From Roseiarcus sp963732155 (lineage in GTDB: Bacteria > Pseudomonadota > Alphaproteobacteria > Rhizobiales > Beijerinckiaceae), in the NCBI GenBank assembly GCA_963732155.1, contig CAVSYB010000017.1, forward strand, positions 62,001-126,000: DNA of 64,000 nt, given 5' to 3'. The position numbers were made by a program, and so were the translations under genes. A model generated the notes under the pieces. That model did no database searches. It had not been told where the DNA came from and was given only the letters and a program-made list of their open reading frames with translations. Shown piece by piece: positions 34,516 through 44,268 of this stretch. The stretch's first letter is position 1, and each line of letters starts with the position of its first letter.

Positions 34516-37028
34516 TGGCCGTCGCCGCCGCCTCGCCGAATGCGCCGGCGCCCCGCGAGCGCGTGCGGCTCAGCCTGCGCGGCGCGGTGCAGGGCGTCGG
34601 CTTCCGGCCGTTCGTCTATCGCGAGGCGAGGGCGCTCGGTCTTGCCGGCTATGTCGTCAATACGCCGGCGGGCGTGATGATCGAGGTCGAGGGCGCGCCG
34701 CAGGCGATCGAATCGCTGATCGCCAGGATCGAGGGCGCGCCGCCGCCCAATGCGCGCGTCGCCGCTCTGGCCAGCGAGGCGCTGGCGCCGCTCGGCGAGG
34801 CGGAGTTCGAGATTCGCCGGAGCGTGGTCGCCGGAGCATCCGATGCGACGATCCTGCCTGACCTTGCCCCATGCGCCGAGTGTCTCGCCGAGATTTTCGA
34901 TCCCGCCGATCGCCGCTTTCGCTATCCGTTCGCCAATTGCACGAATTGCGGACCGCGCTATTCGATCATCGCCGATCTGCCTTACGACCGTGCGCGTACT
35001 TCGATGCGCGCCTTCCCGATGTGCGCTTCATGCGCGGCGGAGTATCGCGATCCGGCCGACCGGCGCTTCCATGCCGAGCCGAACGCCTGTCCGGCCTGCG
35101 GGCCCCGGCTCGCTTTGTGGAGCCGCGAGGGCGAGCCGCTGGCGGAAAACGACGCCGCGCTCGCCGAGGCCGTCGAGGCGCTGCGCGCCGGCGAGATCGT
35201 CGCGGTCAAGGGCGTCGGCGGCTTTCATTTGATGGTCGACGCGCGCAACGAGGCGGCTGTGCGACGGCTGAGGACGCGCAAGCGCCGCGAGGAAAAGCCG
35301 TTCGCGGTGATGTTTCCCTCGCCTCGGGCGATCGCCGAGGCCTGCGCCGTCAGTCCTGGCGAGGCGGCGTTGCTCGCCGGCCCGCAGCGGCCGATCGTCC
35401 TGTTGCGGCGACGGGGCGACGATCTGGCCGCCTCCGTCGCGCCGCGCAATCCCTTCATCGGCGCGATGCTGGCGAGCACGCCGCTCCATTGCCTGCTGTT
35501 GCGCGAACTCGATCGCCCGATGGTGGCGACGAGCGGCAACCTCTCCGACGAGCCGATCGTCATCGACGAGCGGCAGGCGCCGGCGCGTCTGGCGGGCGTC
35601 GCAGACCGCTTCCTTGTCCATGACCGGGCGATCCTGCGCCCGCTCGACGATTCGATCGCGCGCGTCGTCGCCGGCCGGCCGCAAATCCTGCGCAGGGCGC
35701 GCGGCTATGCGCCGCTGCCGGTCGTCGCCCGCCAAACGCCGCCGGGAATTCTCGCGCTCGGCGGTCACCTCAAGGCGACGATCGCGCTCTCCGTGGGTTC
35801 GGGGATCGCGCTCAGCCAGCATCTCGGCGATCTGGAGACCGCCGAGGCGCGAGAGGCGTACGGGCGCGCCGCGCAGGACGTCGCGCGGCTCTACCGCACG
35901 ACGCCGCGGCTGGTGGCGCACGATCTGCACCCCGACTACCATTCGAGCCGCCTCGCGCAGACGATGGGCCTGCCGACGATCGCGGTTCCGCATCATCTCG
36001 CCCACGTCATGGCTTGCCTCGCCGAGCACGATCTTGCGCCGCCGGCGCTCGGCGTGGCGTTCGACGGCGCCGGCTACGGGACCGACAGGACGGTGTGGGG
36101 CGGCGAGTTCCTGCTGGTCGCCGACGCCGGCTGGCGGCGCGTCGCCCACCTCCGGCCGTTCCGGCTGCCGGGCGGCGAGGCGGCGATCCGTGAGCCGCGC
36201 CGGTCGGCCTTCGGGCTGCTTTACGAGGCGTTCGGGCGCGACGCCCTGACGATGACCGAACTGCCGCCGATCGCCGCTTTCTCTTCGGCCGAGCGCAAAA
36301 CTCTTGCGGCGATGATCGATCGCGGAGTGAATGCGCCGGTCACCACCAGCGCCGGCCGATTGTTCGACGCCGTCGCGGCGCTGACCGGGCTGCGGCAGAA
36401 GGCGAGCTATGAGGGGCAGGCCGCGGCGGAGCTGGAATGGGCGATCGAAGACGTCGCGCCGTCAACCCAATCGGAAGGGCGCCAACATTCCCTCCCCCCC
36501 TGTGGGGGAGGGTCAGGGAGGGGGGTCGGGCCCCTTTACGCCGTCGAGGCGCAATCCCTTTGTCCGTCGGCTCAGCGCGCCCCCCCATCCCTGCCTTCCC
36601 CCATAGGGGGGGAAGGGGAAGACAGGCGCCTTTTCGATTGGCTTGACGAGCGCCGCTATCTCTTCGCGCTGCGCGACGGCGCGACGCGCGAAGACGCGAT
36701 CGTCGTCGACTGGGAGCCCGCGCTGCGCGCCATCCTCGACGATATCCGCGCCGGCGTGTCGACCGCCGCGATCTCGGCGCGCTTCCATGCCGGTCTCGCC
36801 GCCGCGATCGGCGAGGTCGCCGCGCGCATCGGCGAGCGAAGGATCGCGCTCACCGGCGGCTGCTTTCAGAATGCGCGCCTGACCGAAGCGACGATCGAAA
36901 CTCTACGCGCCGCCGGCGCCACGCCCTGTTGGCACGAGCGCGCGCCGCCCAACGACGGCGGGCTCGCGCTCGGCCAGGCGGTCTGGGCCGCGCGGACGAT
37001 CGAGAAAGGAGCGGCGCCATGTGCCTAG
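34515..37028 (+). CDS. hypF: Carbamoyltransferase HypF with in-frame palindromic insertion
   Basis: An 837-residue maturation protein that builds the cyanide ligand precursor from carbamoyl phosphate. Domains in order: acylphosphatase (VQGVGFRPFVYREA), two zinc-finger-like regions (CAECLAEIF, CTNCGPRYS, CASCAAEYRDP, CPACGPR), YrdC-like domain (ATSGNLSDEPI), and Kae1-like carbamoyltransferase (HHLAHVMACLAEHDL, VAFDGAGYGTDRTVWGGEF, ALTGGCFQNARL). It is longer than usual for HypF (about 750-780). The excess is a stretch of roughly 45-60 residues (about 655-710) rich in Gly, Pro and Ser, encoded by a palindromic DNA element that keeps the frame open. It lies in a region between conserved blocks, so function may survive. 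Confidence 0.9.
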   Translation: MAVAAASPNAPAPRERVRLSLRGAVQGVGFRPFVYREARALGLAGYVVNTPAGVMIEVEGAPQAIESLIARIEGAPPPNARVAALASEALAPLGEAEFEIRRSVVAGASDATILPDLAPCAECLAEIFDPADRRFRYPFANCTNCGPRYSIIADLPYDRARTSMRAFPMCASCAAEYRDPADRRFHAEPNACPACGPRLALWSREGEPLAENDAALAEAVEALRAGEIVAVKGVGGFHLMVDARNEAAVRRLRTRKRREEKPFAVMFPSPRAIAEACAVSPGEAALLAGPQRPIVLLRRRGDDLAASVAPRNPFIGAMLASTPLHCLLLRELDRPMVATSGNLSDEPIVIDERQAPARLAGVADRFLVHDRAILRPLDDSIARVVAGRPQILRRARGYAPLPVVARQTPPGILALGGHLKATIALSVGSGIALSQHLGDLETAEAREAYGRAAQDVARLYRTTPRLVAHDLHPDYHSSRLAQTMGLPTIAVPHHLAHVMACLAEHDLAPPALGVAFDGAGYGTDRTVWGGEFLLVADAGWRRVAHLRPFRLPGGEAAIREPRRSAFGLLYEAFGRDALTMTELPPIAAFSSAERKTLAAMIDRGVNAPVTTSAGRLFDAVAALTGLRQKASYEGQAAAELEWAIEDVAPSTQSEGRQHSLPPCGGGSGRGVGPLYAVEAQSLCPSAQRAPPSLPSPIGGEGEDRRLFDWLDERRYLFALRDGATREDAIVVDWEPALRAILDDIRAGVSTAAISARFHAGLAAAIGEVAARIGERRIALTGGCFQNARLTEATIETLRAAGATPCWHERAPPNDGGLALGQAVWAARTIEKGAAPCA
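36488..36620. repeat. GC-rich palindromic repeat element inserted in hypF
   Basis: The segment has a hairpin at its left end (CCCTCCCCCC at 36490 pairing with GGGGGAGGG ending 36512) and another at its right end (CCTTCCCCC at 36594 pairing with GGGGGGAAGG ending 36617). A long-range pair also exists between CAGGGAGGGGGG (36514-36525) and CCCCCCCATCCCTG (36580-36593). Together these form a dumbbell-like structure. Similar GGGGAGGG/CCCTCCCC intergenic repeats are widespread in Hyphomicrobiales; here the element is inside a coding region and is translated in frame. Confidence 0.75.
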
Positions 37029-37281
37029 CCATCCCGGGCAAGGTCCTCACCATCGCCGGCGACGAGCCGCTGACGCGCACGGCGCGTGTCGATTTCGGCG
37101 GCGTCGTCAAGGAAATCAACCTCGCATTCACGCCGGAGGCCGGTGTCGGCGATTACGTGCTTGTTCATGTCGGCTTCGCCATCACGGTGATCGACGAGGC
37201 GGAGGCCGAGCGCGTCTTCGAGCACCTTGCGGCGATCGGCGACATCGAAGCGGAGCTTGCCGCCGACGGGAGATCGCCGTC

Positions 37282-37285
<4 letters not shown>
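37019..37285 (+). CDS. hypC: Hydrogenase assembly chaperone HypC
   Basis: An 88-residue chaperone with the diagnostic N-terminus MCLAIPGKVL, whose Cys2 binds the iron-cyanide-CO unit and the large subunit precursor. The later stretch VGDYVLVHVGFAITVIDEAEAE is standard HypC. It overlaps the end of hypF by ten bases and the start of hypD by four, so expression is coupled. Confidence 0.95.
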
Positions 37286-38382
<1,097 letters not shown>

Positions 38383-38389
38383 GCTCGCG

Positions 38390-39440
38390 ATGACCGACGA
38401 TGAATTCACCCTGTCCTGCCCGGCGGCGGCGCCTGCCGGAGACGTCGTCCAGCTCGCCCATGGCGGCGGCGGACGAATGACCGAGCGCCTGCTCGACGCC
38501 GTGTTCCGTCCCGGCTTTCGACGATCCCTTGCTGCTGCGCCGGCATGACGGCGCGCGCCTGCAATTGATCGGACCGCTCGCCTTCACCACCGATTCCTAT
38601 GTGGTCAAGCCGCTGATCTTTCCCGGCGGCGACATCGGCGCGCTCGCGGTCAACGGCACGGTCAACGATCTGGCGATGTGCGGCGCGCGGCCCGATTTCA
38701 TGAGCGCCGGCTTCATCCTCGAAGAAGGCTTGAGCATCGCGCTGCTGACCGGCATCGTCGCTTCGATGCGCCAGGCGGCGCGGACGGCGGGCGTCCGCAT
38801 CGTGGCCGGCGATCTCAAGGTCGTCGATCGCGGCAAGGCGGACGGCATGTTCATCAACACCAGCGGCGTCGGCGCGATCGTCGCGCCCACGCCGATCGAA
38901 CCGCAAAGCGTGCGTCCCGGCGACGCGGTGATCCTTTCCGGCGACGTCGGCCGGCACGGCGTCACCGTGCTGGCGGCGCGCGAGGGCCTCGGCTTCGAAT
39001 CGGCGATGACCAGCGATTGCGCGCCGGTCGCCGAGCCGGTGCTGGCGCTGTTCGAAGCGGGGATCGCCGTGCACTGCCTGCGCGATCTGACGCGCGGCGG
39101 GCTTGCCGGCGGGTTGGTCGAGATCGCCGAGACCGCCGGGCTGGCGATCGAAATCGACGAGCGCGCCGTGCCGGTGCGCGAGGACGTCGGCTCGGCCTGC
39201 GAGCTGCTCGGCCTCGATCCGTTCCACGTCGCCAACGAAGGGCGTTTCGTGGTCTTCGCGCCGGCCGATCAGGCGGACCACGCCATCGCCGTGCTGCGCC
39301 GGCATCCGGTCTCGGCGGGCGCCGTGGCGATCGGCGCGGTCGCGGCCGGTCCGGCCGGCCGCGTCGCCTGCAAAAGCGCGATCGGCGGAACCCGCGTCAT
39401 CGACATGCTGTCCGGCGAGCAATTGCCGCGCATCTGTTAG
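38390..39440 (+). pseudogene. hypE: Hydrogenase maturation protein HypE with single-base frameshift
   Basis: The ATG at 38390 gives MTDDEFTLSCPAAAP then VQLAHGGGGRMTERLLDAVFRP, the expected N-terminus of HypE. The remainder (FDDPLLLRRHDGARLQLIG, LAFTTDSYVVKPLIFPGGDIG, VNGTVNDLAMCGARP to GTRVIDMLSGEQLPRIC) is in the next frame. The normal C-terminal Cys, site of thiocarboxamide/thiocyanate formation, is present as the last residue. Removing one base near 38511-38518 (CCCGGCTTTCG) restores a continuous protein of about 349 residues. HypE dehydrates the carbamoyl group from HypF to cyanide. As written, the first frame stops after about 50 residues. Confidence 0.85.
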
Positions 39441-39507
39441 GACGACGCCGTCGGGTCGGCCGGCCAATGCGCCGGCTCGCTTCCCGCTCAAGCCGAAAGC
39501 GAAGCCA

Positions 39508-40815
39508 ATGCGGAGCGAACAATTCAGGGCCGCCGGGCCCGCCGCCGGGGCGATCGCCAGACGTCTGTGGGACCGCCTGAAGGAGCATCCGCTATCGCGG
39601 CTGGGGCCGGGCCTCATTACCGGCGTCGCCGACGACGACCCGAGCGGCATCGCCACCTATTCGCAGGCCGGGGCGCAGTTCGGCCTCAGCATGCTGTGGA
39701 CGATGCCGCTCGCCTATCCGCTGATGGCGGCGATCCAGTCGATCTGCGCGCGCATCGGCCGCGTCACCGGCAAAGGGCTGGCCGCCAACATCAAGGCGGC
39801 GTTCCCGCCGGTCGTCCTGCAGGGCGTCGTGCTGCTCCTGCTCGCCGCCAATGTCCTCAACATCGCCGCCGACGTCGCCGCGATGGGCGAAGTGGCGGAG
39901 CTGGTTTCCGGGGTCAATCGCCACCTGATGACGGCGCTGTTCGTTTTCGCGACGCTTGGGCTGCAGGTGTTCGTGCCCTACCATCGCTACGTCTTCTTCC
40001 TGAAATGGCTGACGGTGTCGCTGCTCGCCTACGCCGCGGTGCTGTTCACGGTCCACGTTCCCTGGGGCGAGGTCGTCCTGCGGACGGTCTGGCCGCGGTT
40101 TCCGTTCAGTTCCGACGCCGCCACGGTGGTGGTCGGCGTGTTCGGCACCACGATCAGCCCCTATCTCTTCTTCTGGCAGGCGTCGGAGGAGATCGAGGAC
40201 ATGCGCGGCGCCGCGCCGCTGCTTCGGGACGGGCAGGCGGCGGACAAGGAGTTGCGTCGCATTCGCTGGGACACCTGGAGCGGCATGCTCTATTCCGACA
40301 TCGCCGCCTATTTCATCATCCTGGCGACCGCCGTCACGCTCCACGCGGCGGGGATCGCCGACATCAACACGGCGGCGCAGGCGGCCAGCGCGCTCAGGCC
40401 GCTGGCGGGAGACTTGGCCTACGGATTGTTCGCGCTCGGCATTCTCGGCGTCGGCCTGATCGGCGTGCCGGTGCTCGCCGGCTCCGGCGGATACGCCCTG
40501 TCGGAGGCGATGGGCTGGAAATGGGGCCTCGAGCGGAAGGCGAAGGACGCGCGCGCCTTCTACAGCGTCATCGCCGTCAGCGTGCTGCTCGGCCTCTTCA
40601 TCCAGTATTCGCCAATCAGCCCGATGAAGGCGTTGTTCTGGAGCGCGGTGATCAACGGCGTCGTGGCGGTGCCGCTGATGGCGGTGATCGTCGCGCTCGC
40701 CTCGAAGAAGTCGGTGATGGGCCCGTTCGTCGCCACCCGGTCGCTGATCGTCCTCGGCTGGATCGCCACCGCCATCATGGGCGCAGCGGCGGTTCGCATG
40801 TTCGTCCCCGGCTAG
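39508..40815 (+). CDS. Nramp-family divalent metal transporter, divergent DPSG type
   Basis: A 435-residue membrane protein with about eleven hydrophobic segments. The first helix motif is ADDDPSGIATYSQAGA rather than the canonical DPGN, and the helix-6 motif is TTISPYLFFWQ where canonical Nramp has A-x-x-M-P-H. So Asp is kept, but Asn and the metal-selecting Met are replaced by Gly and Ser. This marks a side branch of the family, for which substrate preferences other than Mn2+/Fe2+ (for example Mg2+ in the NRMT group) are known. It follows hypE by 67 bases and contains the GCCGGC-N6-GCCGGC inverted repeat in its leader. A link to nickel or hydrogenase is possible but unproven. Confidence 0.82.
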   Translation: MRSEQFRAAGPAAGAIARRLWDRLKEHPLSRLGPGLITGVADDDPSGIATYSQAGAQFGLSMLWTMPLAYPLMAAIQSICARIGRVTGKGLAANIKAAFPPVVLQGVVLLLLAANVLNIAADVAAMGEVAELVSGVNRHLMTALFVFATLGLQVFVPYHRYVFFLKWLTVSLLAYAAVLFTVHVPWGEVVLRTVWPRFPFSSDAATVVVGVFGTTISPYLFFWQASEEIEDMRGAAPLLRDGQAADKELRRIRWDTWSGMLYSDIAAYFIILATAVTLHAAGIADINTAAQAASALRPLAGDLAYGLFALGILGVGLIGVPVLAGSGGYALSEAMGWKWGLERKAKDARAFYSVIAVSVLLGLFIQYSPISPMKALFWSAVINGVVAVPLMAVIVALASKKSVMGPFVATRSLIVLGWIATAIMGAAAVRMFVPG

Positions 40816-42313
40816 CGCGTGGCGCGCAGCCGAAAGATCGGCCGCAGCGCCGCGTAAAGCGCGCGATACTCGCGATAGCCGCGGTCGTAGACGGCGGCGT
40901 TGGCCGGCTGCGGAAGGATCGCATCGCCCAGCCGCGCGAGGCGGCCCGCGTCGGCCCAGCCGACGTCGCCGCCCGAGGCGACTGCGGCGACGAAGGCGGC
41001 GCCCACCGCCGAGCCATGGGCGTTCTCGATCAGCCGGACCGGCGCCTGCAGAACGTCGGCGACGATCTGCATCCAGACGCGGCTTCGCGACCCGCCGTCC
41101 GAGGCGAGGAACCGCCGCGGCGCATAGCCGATCTCCTCGAGCACCTCGACGTGATGGCGAAAGCCGAACGCGATCGCTTCGAGCAGCGCGCGCCAGAAAT
41201 GGGCGGGCGTGTGGCTGAGGCTGAGCCCGATGAACGCGCCGCGGGCGAGCGGATCGTGAACCGGCGTCTTCTCGCCGAGGAAATAAGGCAGGCAGAGCAC
41301 GCCGTCGCCGCCCGGCGGAACCGCGCCGGCGAGCCGGTCCAGGGCGCGGTGCGCGCTCTCGCCGGGCGCGTCGAGGCGCAGGTTGGCGGCCAGCCAGTTG
41401 AGCGCCGATCCCGACGACGCCATGCAGCCATTGGGCGCGTAAAGGCCGGGGACGAGATGGTAGTCGAGGAACAACCGCCAGTCGGGACGCGCGACGTCGG
41501 AGGCCACGACAATGTCGCCGGCGCCGCCGAACTTGAGCAGCGCGTCGCCGGGATTGACGAGGCCGGCCGCCAGCGCCGAGGCGATATGATCGGCGGCGCC
41601 GCCGAACACCGGCAGGCCTTCGGGCAGGCCGGTTTCGCGCGCCGCCTCGCGCGTCACGACGCCGAGGACGTCGTGCGGGACGCGCTTCTCCGGGAAGGCG
41701 TCGCGCGGCAGATGGGTCAGCGCGACGAGGTCGGCGCTGATCGCGTCTTGCGCCAGATCGACGAGGCCGGCTTCGAGCGCCCAGTTCTGTTCGACGCCGG
41801 CGACGCCGGTGAGGCGCCAGTTGATATAGTCATAGGAGCCGAACGCCGTGCGGATGCGCGCGAATAAGTCCAGTTCGTGGCGTTCGAGCCAGCGCAGCTT
41901 CGGCGCGATGAGCTGCTGGTTGACGCCGTTGCCGGTGCGGGCGAGGAACGCGGCTTCGTCGACTTCCGCGGCAAGCTCGGCGACTTCGGCGGCGGCGCGC
42001 GCGTCGCTCTGCTGGATGCTCGGCCTGAGGACGTTTCCGGCGGCGTCGAGAAGCACCAGCGCGGGGACCATCCCGGTGACGCAGACGCCGCGCAGCGCGC
42101 CGCCGCGCCCGACAAGGCCGCGACAAGCTCGCGCAGGATCGCGCAGGAATTGCGCCACCATTCGGCGGGGTCTTCCTCGGCCCATCCGGGATGCGGCGAA
42201 GCGAGCGCTGTCGGGCGGGACGCCGTCGCGACGATCGTCGAGGGCAGGCGGACGAGCACGCCGACCGTCGACGTCGTTCCGATATCGAGGCCGATGACGC
42301 AGTCGCCCGCCAA
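40812..42313 (-). pseudogene. FGGY-family carbohydrate kinase with single-base frameshift
   Basis: The N-terminal part from a TTG start at 42313 reads VIGLDIGTTSTVGVLVRLP and WWRNSCAILRELVAAL. The rest, GVCVTGMVPALVLLDAAG through GGAADHIASALAAGLV, LLKFGGAGDIVV and FLASDGGSRSRVWMQIVAD, lies in another frame to the TAG at 40812. Adding one base near 42113 (GACAAGG to GACCAAGG on the plus strand) restores about 500 residues. The FGGY family phosphorylates pentuloses, xylulose, glycerol and related sugars. Its start is 12 bases after the BtpA-like gene. Its stop codon overlaps that of the convergent Nramp gene, sharing bases 40813-40814. Confidence 0.8.
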
Positions 42314-42325
42314 GCTCCGCCCCCC

Positions 42326-43126
42326 TCAGCCCAGCTTGTCGACGACGTCCATGAAGCGCTTCACCCGCTCGCCGTCGACTGGCTTCCAGGTGTCGCCGCC
42401 GACCTTGAAATGGGTGCCGATCACGCAGCCGTCGGCGATCGCGAAAATGTCGCGAACGTTGTCGATGCGTACGCCGGTGTTGGCGAACAGCGGCGTGCCG
42501 GGGATCGCGTCGCGCACCCGTTTCAGATCGGAGGCGTCGACGGCGTGGCCGGTCAGCGGCCCCGACACCAGGATGGCGTCGGCGAGCGAGGAGAACACCG
42601 CGCTCTTGGCGCGCAATTCGATCGGCCGCGCATCGAGCGAGGAGGCGAACTCGGCGTTGATGTTGAACAGCAGTTTCAGCTCCGGACGTCCGAGATTGCG
42701 GCGAAGCGTCAGCGCATCGGCGGCGTTCGGCCGCCACAGCCCCATGTCCGAGGCGAACAGTCCGGTGAATATTTCGCGCGCGAAGGCGGCGCCGGTCGCG
42801 CAGGCGATCGCCACGCTCGCCGTGGGGTCCCAGAGATAGTTGACGCCGAACGGCACCTTCAGCACGGGCTTCAGCGCCATCACCACCGCGGTCATCGCAG
42901 CGAGGCCCTCGGGGGTCGCCGCGAAGCGATAGGGGCGATCGTTCTCGTTGCCGAACATGATCGCGTGCACGCCGCCTTTCTGCAACTCATCGACATCGCG
43001 CGCGACCCCTTCGATCAGACCGTCCATGCCGCCGTCCGCGTCATAAAGCGGCGTCCCCGGCAGCGCGCCGATATGCGCCATCGCGATGACCACTTTCGCT
43101 CGCGCGCCGAAGAAATCGAAAGGCAT
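42326..43126 (-). CDS. BtpA/SgcQ-family TIM-barrel protein
   Basis: A 266-residue protein starting at the ATG at 43126 with AAGGA upstream. The motifs MAHIGALPGTPLYD, FGNENDRPYRF, VPFGVNYLWDP and SGPLTGHAVDASDL, then FANTGVRIDN and IGTHFKVGGDTW, are characteristic of the BtpA/SgcQ family. BtpA was first described in cyanobacterial photosystem I biogenesis, but most bacterial members sit in sugar loci and have unknown reactions. The pairing with an FGGY kinase 12 bases downstream suggests a step in sugar-phosphate metabolism. Confidence 0.82.
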   Translation of the reverse strand: MPFDFFGARAKVVIAMAHIGALPGTPLYDADGGMDGLIEGVARDVDELQKGGVHAIMFGNENDRPYRFAATPEGLAAMTAVVMALKPVLKVPFGVNYLWDPTASVAIACATGAAFAREIFTGLFASDMGLWRPNAADALTLRRNLGRPELKLLFNINAEFASSLDARPIELRAKSAVFSSLADAILVSGPLTGHAVDASDLKRVRDAIPGTPLFANTGVRIDNVRDIFAIADGCVIGTHFKVGGDTWKPVDGERVKRFMDVVDKLG

Positions 43127-43293
43127 GGCGGATTCCTTTGCGGAGGGAGGCATGGCCGGCGCGGGGGCGCGATGGGCTTGGCCGAGGATTCTAGGCAAGC
43201 GGGCGGGTCAAGTCGAGGGCGGGCGCGAGACGGCCCGAGGGTTGAGCGTCGCGGCGACCTGTGGAAGTCTGGCCGCCCGCGGGGAGAACGCGC

Positions 43294-44070
43294 ATGGCCG
43301 ACATGTTTGATCTTTCAGGCCGCCGGGCGATCGTCACGGGCGGCGCGCGCGGCATCGGCGCGGCGATCGCCCGCGCCCTGGCGCGCGCCGGCGCTCGCGT
43401 GGCGATCGCCGACCTCGATCTCGCGGCGGCCCAAGACCTCGCCGACGAGGTCCGCGGCGCCGCCTTCGAGATTGACGTTCGCGATCGCGCCTCGACGGAG
43501 CGCGCGTTTCAGGGCGCGATCGAGCGTCTCGGCGGGCTCGACATCCTCGCCGCCAACGCCGGGGTGTCGACGATGCGCCGCGCCCTCGACATCACCGACG
43601 AGGACTGGGAGTTCAACTTCGCGGTCAACGCGCGCGGCATATTCCTGAGCAACCAGGCCGCCTGCCGCCATTTCCTTTCGCAGAAGCGCCAGGGCGTCAT
43701 CGTCAACACCGCCTCGCTCGCCGGCAAGGTCGGCGCGCCGCTGCTCGCACATTATTCGGCGAGCAAATTCGCGGTGCTGGGGTGGACGCAGGCGCTGGCG
43801 CGCGAGATGGCGCCGCACGGGATTCGCGTCAACGCGGTATGCCCCGGCTTCGTGCGCACCTCGATGCAGGAGCGCGAGATCGTCTGGGAGGGCGAATTGC
43901 GCGGCATGACCCCCGAAGCGGTGCGGGCGGAATATGTGGCGCTGACGCCGATGGGGCGCATCGAGGAGCCGGAGGACGTCGCCGACGTCGTCGTCTTCCT
44001 CGCCTCCGACGCGGCGCGATTCATGACCGGGCAGGGCGTCAACGTCACCGGCGGCGTGCGGATGGATTGA
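43294..44070 (+). CDS. SDR-family NAD(P)-dependent oxidoreductase
   Basis: A 258-residue classical short-chain dehydrogenase. The cofactor loop is TGGARGIGAAIA, followed by NAG in LAANAGVST, the catalytic Ser region NTASLAGKVG, and YSASK with catalytic Tyr and Lys; the C-terminus is MTGQGVNVTGGVRMD. GGGGAG precedes the ATG at 43294. Asp in AIADLDLAAA after strand two suggests NAD rather than NADP. It is divergent from the BtpA/FGGY pair, so a sugar or polyol is a likely substrate. Confidence 0.88.
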   Translation: MADMFDLSGRRAIVTGGARGIGAAIARALARAGARVAIADLDLAAAQDLADEVRGAAFEIDVRDRASTERAFQGAIERLGGLDILAANAGVSTMRRALDITDEDWEFNFAVNARGIFLSNQAACRHFLSQKRQGVIVNTASLAGKVGAPLLAHYSASKFAVLGWTQALAREMAPHGIRVNAVCPGFVRTSMQEREIVWEGELRGMTPEAVRAEYVALTPMGRIEEPEDVADVVVFLASDAARFMTGQGVNVTGGVRMD

Positions 44071-44116
44071 TATTAAGGCTCGGTGAGTGCGGCCTCTCTC
44101 GCAAACGCCCCGACCT

Positions 44117-44141
44117 CATGGCCGGGCTTGTCCCGGCCGTG
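44117..44141. repeat. REP-like palindrome
   Basis: GGCCGGG-CTTGT-CCCGGCC (44120-44138) is a perfect seven-base-pair hairpin inside CATGGCCGGGCTTGTCCCGG, a wording repeated many times in other Hyphomicrobiales genomes. It lies between the SDR and Fic genes. The surrounding gap of about 200 bases holds no gene I can support. Confidence 0.6.
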
Positions 44142-44268
44142 AAGCTGAAGGGGTCGGCGAGCGCCTCGGCCGGCGCTTCAAACCACGCGATGCGCTCGAT
44201 CTCGGGATTGGGGGAATGGGCTTCATCGTCAGAGTTATCGCTTTACCGCGTCGCAGATCGCAGCCGAC

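Noticed and set aside
38505..38525. Programmed ribosomal frameshift in hypE
   Set aside because: No slippery heptamer or clear downstream structure is seen, hypE is not known to use one, and two other single-base lesions lie nearby.
39457..39480. GCCGGC-N6-GCCGGC hairpin after hypE as a terminator
   Set aside because: There is no T-run and the stem is short, so it is not convincing as an intrinsic terminator; GC-rich sequence yields such repeats often.
40812..40815. Overlapping stop codons of convergent Nramp and FGGY genes as a special signal
   Set aside because: The palindrome CTAG simply provides TAG on both strands; this is compact packing and no further signal is seen.
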